Below, one piece after another: positions 13,744-13,749 of a stretch of 13,749 bases of DNA (position 1 is its first letter; each line of letters opens with the position of its first letter). The notes beneath the pieces were generated by a model. The model did not search any database. It saw only the letters and a program-made list of their open reading frames with translations, and was not told where the DNA came from. Made by a program: the position numbers and the translations under genes. This stretch comes from an uncultured Erysipelotrichaceae bacterium (GTDB lineage Bacteria > Bacillota_I > Bacilli_A > RF39 > UBA660), in contig CACZOV010000129.1 in NCBI GenBank assembly GCA_902782915.1, positions 1 to 13,749 of the forward strand. The letters are read 5' to 3'.

Positions 13744-13749
13744 AAAATA

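Noticed and set aside
1..13749. Mycoplasma-type genetic code (TGA = Trp)
   Set aside because: All 15 Trp codons in the intact genes are TGG, and tsaE-tsaB uses a classic ATGA stop-start overlap. Kept only as a test under findings because of the RNB gene.

Overview
The window is very A+T-rich, with short intergenic gaps, clear Shine-Dalgarno sites (AAAGGAG/AGGAGG type) and simple intrinsic terminators. Gene content (a DnaI-type helicase loader, a DUF975 membrane protein, the ydiBCDE-like t6A operon, a YnbB-like PLP enzyme, an M29 aminopeptidase) points to a low-G+C Bacillota. A relative of the Bacilli/Erysipelotrichia/Mollicutes is most likely, and the short 107-nt 5S rRNA fits that. This assignment is inference. 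The genes read with the standard bacterial code: all 15 Trp codons in the intact ORFs are TGG.

Layout: tRNA-His lies at the left edge (minus). Two plus-strand genes follow, a DUF975 membrane protein and an HD-domain protein, each with its own promoter. From about 1.66 kb to the right edge almost everything is on the minus strand. Read in the direction of transcription (right to left) it contains: the 5S rRNA that closes an rRNA operon; tsaE-tsaB-(rimI-tsaD fusion), for t6A tRNA modification and ribosomal-protein acetylation; an overlapping SDR / YnbB-like PLP enzyme / RluA-type pseudouridine synthase cassette; a small membrane protein; a P-loop nucleotide-binding protein; a HAD-like phosphatase; an M29 aminopeptidase; and a guaD-dnaI-rnb operon. 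One small plus-strand gene for a Gly/Asn/Tyr-rich protein (5643-5891) sits between the aminopeptidase and the HAD gene.

The main oddities are four. The RNB-type exoribonuclease gene downstream of dnaI is interrupted by one in-frame TGA and also lacks one of the usual catalytic aspartates. RimI and TsaD are fused in a single ORF. Two neighbouring genes (P-loop protein and HAD protein) have near-consensus promoters carrying palindromes placed like operators. Stop codons are repeatedly embedded in terminator stems. I see no transposon, CRISPR array, phage or defence module, and no clearly undescribed multi-gene system. The window reads mostly as core chromosome with a few unusual details.
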